From the NCBI RefSeq assembly GCF_001667075.1, contig NZ_LZIL01000042.1:62001-126000 (forward strand): DNA of 64,000 nt. The letters are read 5' to 3'. This document shows positions 31,673 through 44,538 of this stretch, one piece after another. Positions within the stretch are counted from its first letter, which is position 1, and each line of letters begins with the position of its first letter. The stretch is from Mycobacterium sp. 852014-52450_SCH5900713. GTDB lineage: Bacteria > Actinomycetota > Actinomycetes > Mycobacteriales > Mycobacteriaceae. The notes under the pieces are model-generated. The model was given only the letters and a program-made list of their open reading frames with translations, was not told where the DNA came from and did not search any database. The position numbers and the translations under genes are program-made.

Positions 31673-32226
31673 CCGACAGCGACGAACCAAATTCCGGCGA
31701 CGCACCACCCGGCCCGCTGCGGGGTATCGACTTGGTCAGGCGCACCCTCGAAGAAGCCCGCGCCGCGGCGCGCGCGCAAGGCAAGGACGCCGGGCGGGGA
31801 CGGTCGACACCGCCGGTGAACCGACGGGTCGCGGGGCAGCGACGAAGCTGGTCTGGCCCCGGACCCGATGTTCGGGATCCCCAACCGCTGGGCAGGGTGG
31901 CGCGCGACTTGGCTAAGAAGCGCGGTTGGTCGACGCAGGTCGCCGAGGGCACTGTGCTGGGCAACTGGTCGTCGGTGGTGGGCCACCAGATCGCCGACCA
32001 TGCCACGCCGACGGCGTTGAATGACGGCGTGCTCAGCGTGACCGCCGAATCCACGGCGTGGGCCACCCAGCTGCGGATGATTCAGTCGCAGCTGTTGGCC
32101 AAGATCGCCGCGGCGGTCGGCAACGGGGTCGTGACGTCACTGAAGATCACCGGCCCCGCCGCGCCGTCGTGGCGCAAGGGGCCCCGCCACATCGCCGGGA
32201 GAGGTCCGCGCGACACCTACGGGTAG
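31669..32226 (+). CDS. dciA: DciA-type helicase loader (DUF721, Rv0004-like)
   Basis: 185 aa. A charged, disordered N-terminus followed by a DUF721/DciA domain (about 80-165, with [20 protein letters not shown]). DciA proteins load the replicative helicase DnaB in bacteria lacking DnaC. The ATG overlaps the recF stop (ATGA). Position between recF and gyrB matches Rv0004. Confidence 0.88.
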   Translation: MTDSDEPNSGDAPPGPLRGIDLVRRTLEEARAAARAQGKDAGRGRSTPPVNRRVAGQRRSWSGPGPDVRDPQPLGRVARDLAKKRGWSTQVAEGTVLGNWSSVVGHQIADHATPTALNDGVLSVTAESTAWATQLRMIQSQLLAKIAAAVGNGVVTSLKITGPAAPSWRKGPRHIAGRGPRDTYG

Positions 32227-32457
32227 CGCCTCGACCGGCGCCGACGATCCCCACACACCGCTTTATCAACAGGGCGCTCAAAGCCGCTAGGACGACGTTA
32301 ACTGCCTTGACGCACGTCGGGACGCGGCGGGAATAGAGAAATCGTCCGCACGGCGCGGTTAGCTGGGTAGAAACGCGCCCAGAGAATCGGTGCGGACGGC
32401 CCATCACGGTAGACTGGCGGCATGCGACTGATGCGGTGACTGGAACCGCCCGCATGA

Positions 32458-34515
<2,058 letters not shown>

Positions 34516-34562
34516 CCTTCCTAGCTGCCGAGTCAGGCACGCCAACCCACAAAGGGGAATAG

Positions 34563-37082
<2,520 letters not shown>

Positions 37083-37196
37083 TCGGTGCCAATCCCGGGG
37101 GTCCGAGGAACGGCCGGGCAATTAGACTCGGCCCGACCAGACAAAATGTGACTGCCATCGCCCCCGGGGGCGTGGCAGGAGATCAAAGGAGTCGGG

Positions 37197-38102
37197 GTGA
37201 GCTCACCGAACGAGCCGGGCGCCCCCAAAAAGGGCGATGGCCTCAATGGGGACGGCTCGGCCGAGCGCGCCGGCGTACACCGCGCGACGCCGCCCGCCCA
37301 GCCCGGCCGCGCTCCGGACGCCGGGGAGTCGCCACCGTGGCAGCGTGGTGGGCCCAGGCCCCCGCAAGCGCCGCAGCGCCAAGGTGAGCCCCCGACCGAG
37401 GCGCGGCCGTCGGGCCCGCCCACCGGCGTCGAGGCCCGACTGAACCGGTTCATCTCCGGCACCGCGGCGCCGGGCGCCGGCGCGCCCCCGCCGCCGAAGA
37501 ACCCGCCGCACGAGGCCGACGCCCCGTCGGGCCGCGGCGACGGGCCGCCGGCGGAGGCATACGCCAGCGAATTGCCGGACCTGTCCGGCCCGACGCCGCG
37601 CGGCCCGCAGCGCAAGACGCCGCCCGACCGCACGCCGGAGGCGGCGAGCCCCTCCGGGTCGGGCCGTTCGTCGGCCGCCGAAAGCCGGGAGGGCCGCGAA
37701 GGCCGTGAAAGCCACACCCAGGTGACCCGGCGACCGCGCGGCCCGGTACGGGCCAGCATGCAGATCCGCCGGATCGATCCGTGGAGCACGCTCAAGGTCT
37801 CCCTGCTGCTCTCGGTTGCACTCTTCTTCGTCTGGATGATCGCCGTCGCGTTCCTCTACCTGGTGCTCGGCGGCATGGGGGTGTGGTCGAAGCTGAACAG
37901 CAACGTCGGCGACCTGCTGAACAACACCAGCGGCAGCACCGGCGAGCTCGTCTCCAGCGGCACCATCTTCGGCGGCGCCGTGTTGATCGGCTTGGTGAAC
38001 ATCGTGTTGTTGACCGCGATGGCCACCATCGCCGCCTTCGTCTACAACCTGACCACCGATCTGATCGGCGGTATCGAAGTGACGCTGGCGGACCGCGACT
38101 AG
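37197..38102 (+). CDS. DUF3566 membrane protein (Rv0007-like)
   Basis: 301 aa. The first 185 residues are a disordered, Pro/Gly/Arg-rich cytosolic region; the C-terminal third is a DUF3566 domain with two membrane helices (about 202-226 and 258-288). AAAGGAG precedes the GTG at 37197. Its place after gyrA matches Rv0007 of M. tuberculosis. Function unknown; cell-envelope or division association is only a guess from neighbours. Confidence 0.8.
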   Translation: MSSPNEPGAPKKGDGLNGDGSAERAGVHRATPPAQPGRAPDAGESPPWQRGGPRPPQAPQRQGEPPTEARPSGPPTGVEARLNRFISGTAAPGAGAPPPPKNPPHEADAPSGRGDGPPAEAYASELPDLSGPTPRGPQRKTPPDRTPEAASPSGSGRSSAAESREGREGRESHTQVTRRPRGPVRASMQIRRIDPWSTLKVSLLLSVALFFVWMIAVAFLYLVLGGMGVWSKLNSNVGDLLNNTSGSTGELVSSGTIFGGAVLIGLVNIVLLTAMATIAAFVYNLTTDLIGGIEVTLADRD

Positions 38103-38160
38103 CGTTTTGGGGGTGGGGCGACGATTGCGGTAATCTCGTCGCTCGGCCGTACCCGTGTAC

Positions 38161-38234
38161 GGGCCTATAGCTCAGGCGGTTAGAGCGCTTCGCTGATAAC
38201 GAAGAGGTCGGAGGTTCGAGTCCTCCTAGGCCCA
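38161..38234 (+). tRNA. ileT: tRNA-Ile (GAT)
   Basis: 74 nt cloverleaf: acceptor GGGCCTA pairing with TAGGCCC, D-loop AGCTCAGGCGGTTAGAGC, anticodon loop CTGATAA with anticodon GAT, and GGTTCGAGTCC T-loop. CCA is not encoded. Order ileT-alaT after gyrA is as in M. tuberculosis. Confidence 0.97.
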
Positions 38235-38388
38235 CAACCATGTGCCCGTCAAGACGTTGCGTAAGACTCGCCCTGCCAATCACACTGATCGCTGTGGTGG
38301 CGGCGGTGGTGGTGCGCTCCCGACGCGGGGTCGAGGTCTGGCACGTGGCGGTGGACGACGCAACAGGTCAGCCACCCGATCCCGTCGA

Positions 38389-38461
38389 GGGGCCTTAGCT
38401 CAGTTGGTAGAGCACCGCCTTTGCAAGGCGGGTGTCAGGGGTTCGATTCCCCTAGGCTCCA
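38389..38461 (+). tRNA. alaT: tRNA-Ala (TGC), integration target
   Basis: 73 nt: acceptor GGGGCCT/AGGCTCC, D-loop TAGCTCAGTTGGTAGAGC, anticodon loop TTTGCAA with anticodon TGC, T-arm GGGGTTCGATTCCCC. The 3' half is supplied by the left end of the inserted element, so the gene remains intact after integration. Confidence 0.97.
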
Positions 38462-38465
38462 CAGA
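38416..38465 (+). repeat. attL core: 50-bp direct repeat
   Basis: From the anticodon stem of tRNA-Ala to four bases past its 3' end (CGCCTTTGCAAGG to CTCCACAGA). Identical, base for base, to 48582-48631. It marks the left junction of the inserted element. Confidence 0.95.
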
Positions 38466-38478
38466 ATGAAACTGCATC

Positions 38479-39645
38479 TCAGGCCGTGTTTCTCTGTAGC
38501 AGGCTCGATGCCGAATCGGTCGCGCTGACCACATTTTGACCACAATTGCGAGTTAATAGCGCGTTGATGGCCACCCCCACAGCCTCGACGTCCGACCCAT
38601 ACAGGTGGCCATAGCGGTCCAATGTCAGGCCCGCGGACTCGTGTCCGAGCATGTTCTGCAGCGCCTTGATGTTCGCGCCCGCCTGGATCGCAAGCGACGC
38701 CGCGGTGTGCCGCAACTCGTGAAGCTTGAAGTCATACACCACGGTCTGCTTCCCGTCCGCATCCGTCACCGTCTGCGGGAACAACTTTGCCGTTGTCACC
38801 GCCTGCGACCACCATCGGCGTCGTACATTGCTGCCTCTCATGTAGCCGCCGGCTGAGTCTGGAAACACCAGGCCGTCTGAGTCGCCGGGTTCAAGAAGAC
38901 GGGCAACGAACGCTGGCAAGCTGACGGAGCGTCCCTTCCCGTTCTTTGGTGACCCGACTACAAATGTGCCATCGACCAGCGTCACCGACCGCGCGATCCG
39001 TACCCGCAGGTTCTCCAAGTCGAGATCCCGCCAACGGAGTTCGGCGGCCTCCCCGAAGCGCAGTCCGCACGTCCCCAGCACGTACACCAGCGGGCGATTG
39101 GCGCCGGATCCGTCGGCTAGGGCATGCAGTTGTTCAAGCGTCAGGAAACGCTGCTCTATCGCGCGCACATGGGGCAGTTCGATCCCGTCGACCGGGTTCA
39201 GCACAAGCCGGTTGTCGTCGACCGCCATCGCGAGCACCTGGCGCAGGACGCCGATTGTCTTGTGGACGGATGCCGGTGCCAGATCCACGCTGAGATCGGC
39301 GACCCATTTGCGCACGAAGCGGCGGCTGATATCCGCCAGCGCCACATCCGAATACTTGGCCAGGGCAGTGTCCAGCACCGCTTGATAGCGAGCGCGCGTC
39401 GATGGCGTCAGCTTGTGTTTCGAGTCCAGCCACGCCTGCGCATACTCACCCAGCTTCACCCGACCCGCGGCCGGCGCGACGTACGCGCCGCGGCGCTTGT
39501 CGACCTCGAGCTGCTCCGCCCACGCCTGGGCATCCCGTTTCGTCGGAAACCCCCGTTTCGTCGTCTGACGATGGTCGGGAGTGCGGTACCGCACGCGGTA
39601 ACGCGTCGTGCCAATCGACGTTTCGTACTTCTCAATCGTCGCCAC
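38479..39645 (-). CDS. int: Tyrosine-type site-specific integrase
   Basis: 388 aa. An N-terminal arm-binding domain (RYRVRYRTPDHRQTTKRG), a SAM-like core-binding domain, and a catalytic domain with Arg in GTCGLRFGEAAELRWRDLD, the HxxR box HELRHTAASL, His in MLGHESAGLTLDRYGHLY and the nucleophile Tyr there. It catalyses attP x attB recombination at tRNA-Ala. GTG start at 39645; its 5' end overlaps the repressor gene by 14 bases, so both share a transcript. It ends 14 bases from attL. Confidence 0.93.
   Translation of the reverse strand: MATIEKYETSIGTTRYRVRYRTPDHRQTTKRGFPTKRDAQAWAEQLEVDKRRGAYVAPAAGRVKLGEYAQAWLDSKHKLTPSTRARYQAVLDTALAKYSDVALADISRRFVRKWVADLSVDLAPASVHKTIGVLRQVLAMAVDDNRLVLNPVDGIELPHVRAIEQRFLTLEQLHALADGSGANRPLVYVLGTCGLRFGEAAELRWRDLDLENLRVRIARSVTLVDGTFVVGSPKNGKGRSVSLPAFVARLLEPGDSDGLVFPDSAGGYMRGSNVRRRWWSQAVTTAKLFPQTVTDADGKQTVVYDFKLHELRHTAASLAIQAGANIKALQNMLGHESAGLTLDRYGHLYGSDVEAVGVAINALLTRNCGQNVVSATDSASSLLQRNTA
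38526..38544 (+). repeat. Arm-type integrase sites near attL
   Basis: Two TGACCACA octamers (38526-38533 and 38537-38544) with starts 11 bases apart, inside the 3' end of int. The same octamer with the same 11-base phasing recurs near attR, as expected for arm sites on both sides of an attP core. Confidence 0.6.
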
Positions 39646-40153
39646 GTTCGCGTGCCTCCAACTTGTCTGCCAACGCGTCGAGGTCTATGCCCTCCTTGCG
39701 GGCATCCTCAACTGCCTGCTGGTAGGCGGATTGGTAATACCCTCGAACCTTCCAGCCCGGATGCCCCGCGTGCATCGTTTCGACCCACTCGTTGCCCCCG
39801 TGGTCATAGAGGCCGTCGGATGCGGTCAGCCAGCTCCAAAGCTCCTCTGCCGTGACGGATTTCGGTAAGCCGGTAGCAGTGACGGCATCTTGGCCACTTT
39901 CTGCATCGGGCATCAACAGGGTTATCGGCCAAACTCCGAGCGCGCGCGCTAGAGCCATCAGGTCATCCGGGGTCACTCGTCGCTCCCCGGACTCTATGCG
40001 CCGAATCCCGACGGCATTTATGGACCAACCTGCTAGGTCCTGCAAACGCTCGGAGAGCTGCGTGTAATTCATGTTCTGGTTCGTTCGCAGCCGCTGTACG
40101 TTCGCGGCCACCGTCTTAGCTGTCGGCCCGATTTCGGGTTCTCTTCCCGCCAC
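39632..40153 (-). CDS. Cro/CI-type repressor of the element
   Basis: About 173 aa. The N-terminal helix-turn-helix (TVAANVQRLRTNQNMNYTQLS ... NAVGIRRIESGERRVTPDDL, in parts) is followed by a C-terminal helical region (SVTAEELWSWL ... YYQSAYQQAVEDARKEGID, in parts). It is transcribed with int and divergent from the excisionase operon, the usual lysogeny switch layout. GTG at 40153 is preferred; starting further upstream (to 40237) would place the operator inside the gene. The ribosome binding site is weak, so a leaderless or nearly leaderless mRNA is possible. Confidence 0.8.
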   Translation of the reverse strand: MAGREPEIGPTAKTVAANVQRLRTNQNMNYTQLSERLQDLAGWSINAVGIRRIESGERRVTPDDLMALARALGVWPITLLMPDAESGQDAVTATGLPKSVTAEELWSWLTASDGLYDHGGNEWVETMHAGHPGWKVRGYYQSAYQQAVEDARKEGIDLDALADKLEARERGDD

Positions 40154-40161
40154 TCGTCCAT

Positions 40162-40180
40162 ATTGACACACTTTGTCAAT
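40162..40180. promoter_or_regulatory. Palindromic operator between repressor and excisionase genes
   Basis: ATTGACACACTTTGTCAAT, a perfect 7-bp inverted repeat with a 5-base centre. Related half-sites follow at 40194-40199 (TTGACA) and 40231-40237 (TTGTCAA), between repressor start and excisionase start, so repressor binding here would control both directions. Confidence 0.65.
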
Positions 40181-40267
40181 CTGCGAGCCAACCTTGACAG
40201 CGGATAACCGGAGGTGGTCTACTCTGACTGTTGTCAAAGTATGGCAGCACAGTGACAGGAGATGACA

Positions 40268-40498
40268 ATGTCGGATCTAGCGGACAGAGCGGCGGTGCTC
40301 ACTCCCGATGATTTACCGCCGATTGCGACGGCCGCACAGGTCGCCGAGGTCGTACAAACGACGGTCGACGCCCTCGCTCAAGATCGCTACCGCCGGCGCG
40401 GCATTCCCCATGTGAAGATCGGCGGTCGCGTCCGGTATCTGAGAGCGGACGTCTTGAAGTTCTTGGCGGACAACCGAATCGGTGGGGACGCAGCTTGA
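40268..40498 (+). CDS. Excisionase-like helix-turn-helix protein
   Basis: 76 aa with a MerR/excisionase-type winged helix (PPIATAAQVAEVVQTTVDAL ... GIPHVKIGGRVRYLRADVLKF, in parts). It probably bends DNA at attL/attR to drive excision, or regulates the operon. AGGAG ends six bases before the ATG at 40268; an ATG at 40262 is too close to the same site. First gene of the plus-strand operon. Confidence 0.8.
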   Translation: MSDLADRAAVLTPDDLPPIATAAQVAEVVQTTVDALAQDRYRRRGIPHVKIGGRVRYLRADVLKFLADNRIGGDAA

Positions 40499-40599
40499 TG
40501 TCCGCCACTTACAGCGAAGCGGCCCCCGGGATCCTCGGTGTTCGCGCACCGAGCGGGGACCGCTCCAACCCATTCACACAAGAACAGGAGAACCTCATC

Positions 40600-41025
40600 A
40601 TGCCACAGACTCACGACACCAGGGAGGCCGCGCGCGAAGCCAACCATGGCTGCCAGTTCAGCTGGTGTGAAAACGACATGGACGCCCACGAGGCCCAGCG
40701 ATGGGAACACTTCAACACGCCGAGTTATGTCCCGGCTACGGCCGATTCGCTGAGGTGCTTGAAGGGTTACGACCGGATGCTCACCTCTGAGTTTGTGACC
40801 GTTTTGGGTATCGGCGTCCGGTACAACGAGGATCTTGACCCGGCCCCCAAGGTGGTCGTTCATATTCACGGTGGCGTCGATCAGACTGACGCCGACTATG
40901 AACTGCGGATCGACGAAGCGACCATGCTCTACAACGAGCTTGGAAACGCAATCCGAACCGCATGCAACGGCACAAACCTCTCCCCTCGGCGCATCGCCAG
41001 CATCTACAGCGGGGAGGATCGGTGA
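40600..41025 (+). CDS. Element protein, DUF6907-like
   Basis: 141 aa. A Cys/His-bearing N-terminus (CQFSWCENDMDAHEAQRWEH) resembles the DUF6907 family common in actinobacterial mobile elements, followed by an alpha/beta region. CAGGAGAACC precedes the ATG at 40600; the frame is open from 40495 but without a ribosome binding site. Its stop overlaps the next gene (GTGA). Function unknown. Confidence 0.6.
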   Translation: MPQTHDTREAAREANHGCQFSWCENDMDAHEAQRWEHFNTPSYVPATADSLRCLKGYDRMLTSEFVTVLGIGVRYNEDLDPAPKVVVHIHGGVDQTDADYELRIDEATMLYNELGNAIRTACNGTNLSPRRIASIYSGEDR

Positions 41026-41321
41026 TCGACTCGCGCCAAGTGGATTGGTGGCTCGTTCACCAGTTCGTACAGCCACTTCTGACGGAGGTGGGGTGCTGGC
41101 CAATGGCCGGCACCCTCACTTGGCAGAACCTCGCTGAAGACCACCCGGCGAAAATCGCCGCCATCTACGACGCGGCGCAGCATCACGCCTTGCGTGTTGA
41201 CGCCGCGCAGGCTGCGCTTGTCGGAGCGGGACAGGACATTTCGGCCGCGGTCGACTGGTCAGGTTTCGCGTCAAGCAGCCGTCAGCGCAACGGGATCTAC
41301 ATCCCTCGCGAGGTGGCCTAA
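41022..41321 (+). CDS. DUF2742 family protein (phiRv1/phiRv2-type)
   Basis: 99 aa with SRQVDWWLVHQFVQPLL and WPMAGTLTWQNL ... AAIYDAAQHHALRV, wording I recognise from the DUF2742 proteins of the M. tuberculosis prophages phiRv1 and phiRv2. It ties this element to that group. GTG start overlapping the previous stop and TAATG overlap with the next gene show tight coupling. Function unknown. Confidence 0.75.
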   Translation: MIDSRQVDWWLVHQFVQPLLTEVGCWPMAGTLTWQNLAEDHPAKIAAIYDAAQHHALRVDAAQAALVGAGQDISAAVDWSGFASSSRQRNGIYIPREVA

Positions 41322-42715
41322 TGGATTCGGAAACGACGCCGCCGATCGAGATGCCGCGGGTCTGGCGGGCCAGCGAGCTCAAACCCGCCGTCCAACCCCG
41401 CTGGCTGGCAAGAAATCGGATCCCTACGGCCGCCGTCAGCCTGCTCGTCGGAGACGAAGGCATCGGCAAAAGTCTCACCTGGGTATGGTTCGCCGCACCG
41501 ATCACCACCGGGGAAGCCCTGCCCGAGTTCGGCATCCCAGCCCGCGACCCAGCCGACGTGATGATCATCTGCACCGAAGACGGCTGGTCCGACACCGTCC
41601 TCCCACGCCTGACGGTGGCCGGCGCAGACCTGGACCGCATCAGCGTCATCTGCACCGACCACGACGGCAGCGGCGCGCCCATCTTCCCGCGGGATATTCA
41701 CCTCATCGCCGAAGCCGTGCCCTCTCCTGCCCTAGTCGTCGTCGACGCCTGGCTCGACACCGTGCCCGCGATGTTGTCTGTCCGCGATCCCCAGCAGGCC
41801 CGCCAGGCGCTGCACCCGTGGAAAGACTTGGCGACCTTCACCGACTCGGCCGTGATGCTGGTGACCCACACCAACCGCATCGTCTCCGGCAACCCCCGCG
41901 ACCGCTACGGCGCCACGGGCGAACTCCGCAAGAAAGCCCGCATGACGCTCTACGCCCAGACCGACGACGACGGCCAGCTGCTCGTCGGCCCGGAGAAGGC
42001 CAACAGCGCAGCTCCGATTCCGGCGTCCAGATTCACCATCAAGCCGGTGCAATACTTCCCACCGTCTGAGGAGCACGACGGCACCGTTCCACTTCTCGTC
42101 TACGCCGGCACGTCTGACCGCACCGCCCGCGAGCACCTGGCTGCCAACGCCGAGTTCGGCGAAGAACCCGGCGGCAACCCAGCAAAGATATTCCTGCTCG
42201 ATTACCTCACCCGCGAAGGCGGCGAAGCCAAAGCCGCCGATGTCCTCAAAGCCGGGCGCTCCGCAGGGTTCAGCGACCAGGAGCTCAAGGACGCACGCCG
42301 GCGCCATCGGCACCCTCGCATCGAAAGCCGCAAGGCCCGCGGACTCAGCGAGGGGTGGGTCTGGGCCATCAACCATGAAGGTGGCACACCGCCCGAAGGT
42401 GGCACAAAAACCGCCGAAGGTGGCGAAGGTGGCACCCAAGGAGGCATGCCACTTAGCCTGCCACCTTCGCCACCTTCGGGACATTTGCCACCTTCGGAAC
42501 CCACCGATTCGAGCCCTCCAAACGGGCTTGTGCCCACCCCTGCGTCCATGCCGCGGCACCGACACTTGACGGCCGTCCACAGCCACCACCACCGCACCAA
42601 CTTCCAGCCGCCCCCCGGCGCCAGCCGCTGCCGCGAATGCGGCTGGCACATCCCGACCATGGGCCATAACCCAACCTGCTCAGCAAACTCCGCTGTAGGG
42701 GAAGGGGCGAGCTGA
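41321..42715 (+). CDS. RecA-like replication ATPase (RepA/AAA_25 type) with C-terminal zinc motif
   Basis: 464 aa. RecA-fold ATPase: Walker A LLVGDEGIGKSLTWVWF (about 43-59), Walker B ALVVVDAWLDTV (about 137-148), then motor loops (VMLVTHTNRIVSGNPRDRYG). It resembles plasmid/phage RepA helicases. A wHTH-like region (about 295-340) is followed by repeated EGGT/PPS motifs and a C-terminal Cys/His cluster (CRECGWHIPTMGHNPTC). It probably replicates the element after excision. The DNA encoding residues about 353-392 contains iteron-like repeats (see 42377-42495). Confidence 0.78.
   Translation: MDSETTPPIEMPRVWRASELKPAVQPRWLARNRIPTAAVSLLVGDEGIGKSLTWVWFAAPITTGEALPEFGIPARDPADVMIICTEDGWSDTVLPRLTVAGADLDRISVICTDHDGSGAPIFPRDIHLIAEAVPSPALVVVDAWLDTVPAMLSVRDPQQARQALHPWKDLATFTDSAVMLVTHTNRIVSGNPRDRYGATGELRKKARMTLYAQTDDDGQLLVGPEKANSAAPIPASRFTIKPVQYFPPSEEHDGTVPLLVYAGTSDRTAREHLAANAEFGEEPGGNPAKIFLLDYLTREGGEAKAADVLKAGRSAGFSDQELKDARRRHRHPRIESRKARGLSEGWVWAINHEGGTPPEGGTKTAEGGEGGTQGGMPLSLPPSPPSGHLPPSEPTDSSPPNGLVPTPASMPRHRHLTAVHSHHHRTNFQPPPGASRCRECGWHIPTMGHNPTCSANSAVGEGAS
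42377..42495. repeat. Iteron-like direct and inverted repeats inside the ATPase gene
   Basis: Four GAAGGTGGC(A/G) copies (42377, 42395, 42416, 42425) and three copies of the complement, (T/C)GCCACCTTC (42459, 42468, 42486), within 119 bases. All are in frame, coding EGG and PPS. The opposed arms could fold into a cruciform. The layout suits a replication origin within the initiator gene; the role is inferred. Confidence 0.65.
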
Positions 42716-42942
42716 TGCGCGGAGCGATTTGGGCGGCATACTCCGACACCGACGCGCTGTCCACGACTTGCACCAACTGTGGTGCGCAGAAGGGCCACTG
42801 GTGTACGCGAACAGATGGCCGCGTCCGGAGGGTGCCGTGCGTAGCCCGGACTGCAGCCAGCATCGGCAGCGGTGACGGCCGGCCATACGCCCCCCGCGAT
42901 TTCAGCCAGCCGATCCACCCCCCAGAGAGGACAGAAGCATGA
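42715..42942 (+). CDS. Small zinc-finger-like protein
   Basis: 75 aa with CTNCGAQKGHWCTR, a CxxC...C type short zinc ribbon seen in small phage and mobile-element proteins of actinobacteria. The ATG overlaps the ATPase stop (TGATG); its stop overlaps the next start (ATGA). Function unknown. Confidence 0.55.
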   Translation: MRGAIWAAYSDTDALSTTCTNCGAQKGHWCTRTDGRVRRVPCVARTAASIGSGDGRPYAPRDFSQPIHPPERTEA

Positions 42943-43199
42943 ATAATCCACTTGGACACCCCGACAATCCACTCACCCGCCGCGCCCCGCTCGACGCGGT
43001 GCTCCTCGCCCAGTCGTTCTACCGCGATGACACAGCAGCCACCGCGGTCCTTCTCGGCAACTGCGACCCCTACAGCGTCGCGCTGCAGCTGTGCGGGTTC
43101 CTCTTCACGACCCTCAAACACTTCGATGTCGACGTCGAAGACCGCCTAGCGATCTGGCTTGAGTCGACCCGACGTCAGACGGGAGAGGCAGATGGCTGA
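42939..43199 (+). CDS. Small element protein, unknown function
   Basis: 86 aa, helical and mildly acidic, no motif recognised. GAGAGGAC precedes the ATG at 42939. It overlaps both neighbours slightly, so it belongs to the continuous operon. Confidence 0.55.
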   Translation: MNNPLGHPDNPLTRRAPLDAVLLAQSFYRDDTAATAVLLGNCDPYSVALQLCGFLFTTLKHFDVDVEDRLAIWLESTRRQTGEADG

Positions 43200-43518
43200 C
43201 CTCCCTGCCCAAGTGCCGCAGCCTGATCCGCGCGGCTGGCTCGCGTTCTCCGCGCCGCTGCCCGACGAGCTGCAGCGAGCCGAGGACAGCACCCAGCTGG
43301 CCGATTTCTGCGCCGAAGGCGTCACATGGCGGTACGAGTGGGACGAAGCGACCGGCTATCAGTGCGATTACTTCGAGCGACCGGCCACCGACACCGAAAA
43401 GACCTTGCTGACCATGTTGGGCTACACCGTGCCTGACGACCTCATCACCAAGGTGTCGTTCCCCTCGGGGCTGGTGCGCCGTCGCCGCTGGCCCCAGTTG
43501 GAGACCGTAACGCCGTGA
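43192..43518 (+). CDS. Small element protein, unknown function
   Basis: 108 aa, Pro/Asp/Glu-rich N-terminus (QVPQPDPRGWLAFSAPLPDE) and a compact mixed C-terminus ending in basic residues. GGGAGAGG precedes the ATG at 43192, inside the end of the previous gene. Not recognised. Confidence 0.55.
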   Translation: MADLPAQVPQPDPRGWLAFSAPLPDELQRAEDSTQLADFCAEGVTWRYEWDEATGYQCDYFERPATDTEKTLLTMLGYTVPDDLITKVSFPSGLVRRRRWPQLETVTP

Positions 43519-43907
43519 AGATGCTGACGATTCACGCAGCCCCGCCCGGCCGCCCTCACGATTTCTGCTGGGGCATCGACGGAGAGATCGCAGTCCCCAC
43601 AACGCTTGTCTGCGACCGGCCCGACTGTGGCTGCGACCGCTCCCATATCGGACTCAACTCCCATCGAGCATCAACCACGCTCATGGTCCGAGAAATCGAC
43701 ATCGATTTCGACGACTTAGTTACCGCGTGCTCGGGCTACCTGCAAGCCGCGGGTTGGGCAGATGAATTCGGGGCGGGTAACGCCGAGGCAGTGGCTGGTC
43801 AGATGGCCACCGCCACCGCGGACGTAGCCACCGAATATGCGGCAGGCACAGTGCTACGCGCCGCGTTCGACCACAACCGTCAACAGTGGAACTACACCGA
43901 GGAGTGA
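43515..43907 (+). CDS. Cys-rich element protein (DUF7715-like)
   Basis: 130 aa. HDFCWGIDGEIAV and CDRPDCGCDRSHIGLNS resemble actinophage proteins with a conserved Cys cluster (DFC...E...CGCxRS...G), probably a zinc site. A helical C-terminal region follows. GTG start overlaps the previous stop. Function unknown. Confidence 0.55.
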   Translation: MKMLTIHAAPPGRPHDFCWGIDGEIAVPTTLVCDRPDCGCDRSHIGLNSHRASTTLMVREIDIDFDDLVTACSGYLQAAGWADEFGAGNAEAVAGQMATATADVATEYAAGTVLRAAFDHNRQQWNYTEE

Positions 43908-43910
43908 AAC

Positions 43911-44390
43911 ATGAGTGAGAACAGCCCAACCGCCCCACCTAACCCAGGGGGCGACGACCAGCACGCCGACCAGCCAGAGACCGGACCAACCGACGACGCC
44001 GAAGGCATAGACTCCGAACCCCACGACAGCTCGCCGAATGCGGAGGCCGCGCGGTACCGCCGCCAGCTCCGCGAAGTCGAGGCCGAACGCGACGGGCTCG
44101 CCGAGCGCCTGCAGGGTCACCAGCGCCGCGAAGTGGAGGCCATGGTCGCCGACCTCCTCGACGTCCCTGCCGACCTGTTCGACATCGGCCAAGTGCAGGC
44201 GAGCGACTTCTACAACGACGACGGCACCCTCAACGAAGGCGAACTGCGTGCCGCCGCCGGTGCACTCCTCGAGGAGCGCCCCCGACTGGGCAAGCCGCGC
44301 CCAGCGGGGCAACGTTGGCAGAACTTCGGCCAGTTCGCGCCGCCGCCACCGCAGCGTGGCGCCGCCTGGTCTGACGTCCTGGGCAGCTAG
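43911..44390 (+). CDS. Capsid scaffolding-like protein
   Basis: 159 aa. An acidic disordered N-terminus (1-45), a coiled coil (about 45-80, AARYRRQLREVEAERDGLAE), a globular middle, and a C-terminus rich in Arg/Pro ending WSDVLGS. Composition, size and location directly upstream of the major capsid gene fit phage scaffold proteins. GAGTGAAAC precedes the ATG at 43911. No protease signature is seen. Confidence 0.6.
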   Translation: MSENSPTAPPNPGGDDQHADQPETGPTDDAEGIDSEPHDSSPNAEAARYRRQLREVEAERDGLAERLQGHQRREVEAMVADLLDVPADLFDIGQVQASDFYNDDGTLNEGELRAAAGALLEERPRLGKPRPAGQRWQNFGQFAPPPPQRGAAWSDVLGS

Positions 44391-44397
44391 AATCGCA

Positions 44398-44440
44398 GGT
44401 GACGTTCGGAGCGTCGGCAGGACCGGGCCGAAACGTCACC
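44398..44440 (+). promoter_or_regulatory. Stable hairpin between scaffold and capsid genes
   Basis: GGTGACGTTCGG (44398-44409) pairs with CCGAAACGTCACC (44428-44440): a 12-bp stem with one bulged base around an 18-nt loop. No U-tract follows, so it is not a simple terminator. It could attenuate or process the mRNA to set the scaffold/capsid ratio. Confidence 0.5.
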
Positions 44441-44538
44441 GCGAGGGCCAGGCGCCCAGCCGGAGAACTCCAGGCGAGTGACCGGATCACATCGAATCCG
44501 TTGCGCAACCGCGCATTTATCGCCTTGGAGGCTTACGC

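Noticed and set aside
38242..38469. 75-aa open frame ending in GALAQLVEHRLCKAGVRGSI
   Set aside because: It is the well-known false translation across a tRNA gene (tRNA-Ala here).
40154..40237. Longer repressor start at 40237
   Set aside because: It would put the palindromic operator inside the coding region and has no ribosome binding site.
42361..42520. CRISPR array
   Set aside because: Repeats are 10 bp, closely packed, on both strands and inside a coding frame; no uniform spacers and no cas genes.
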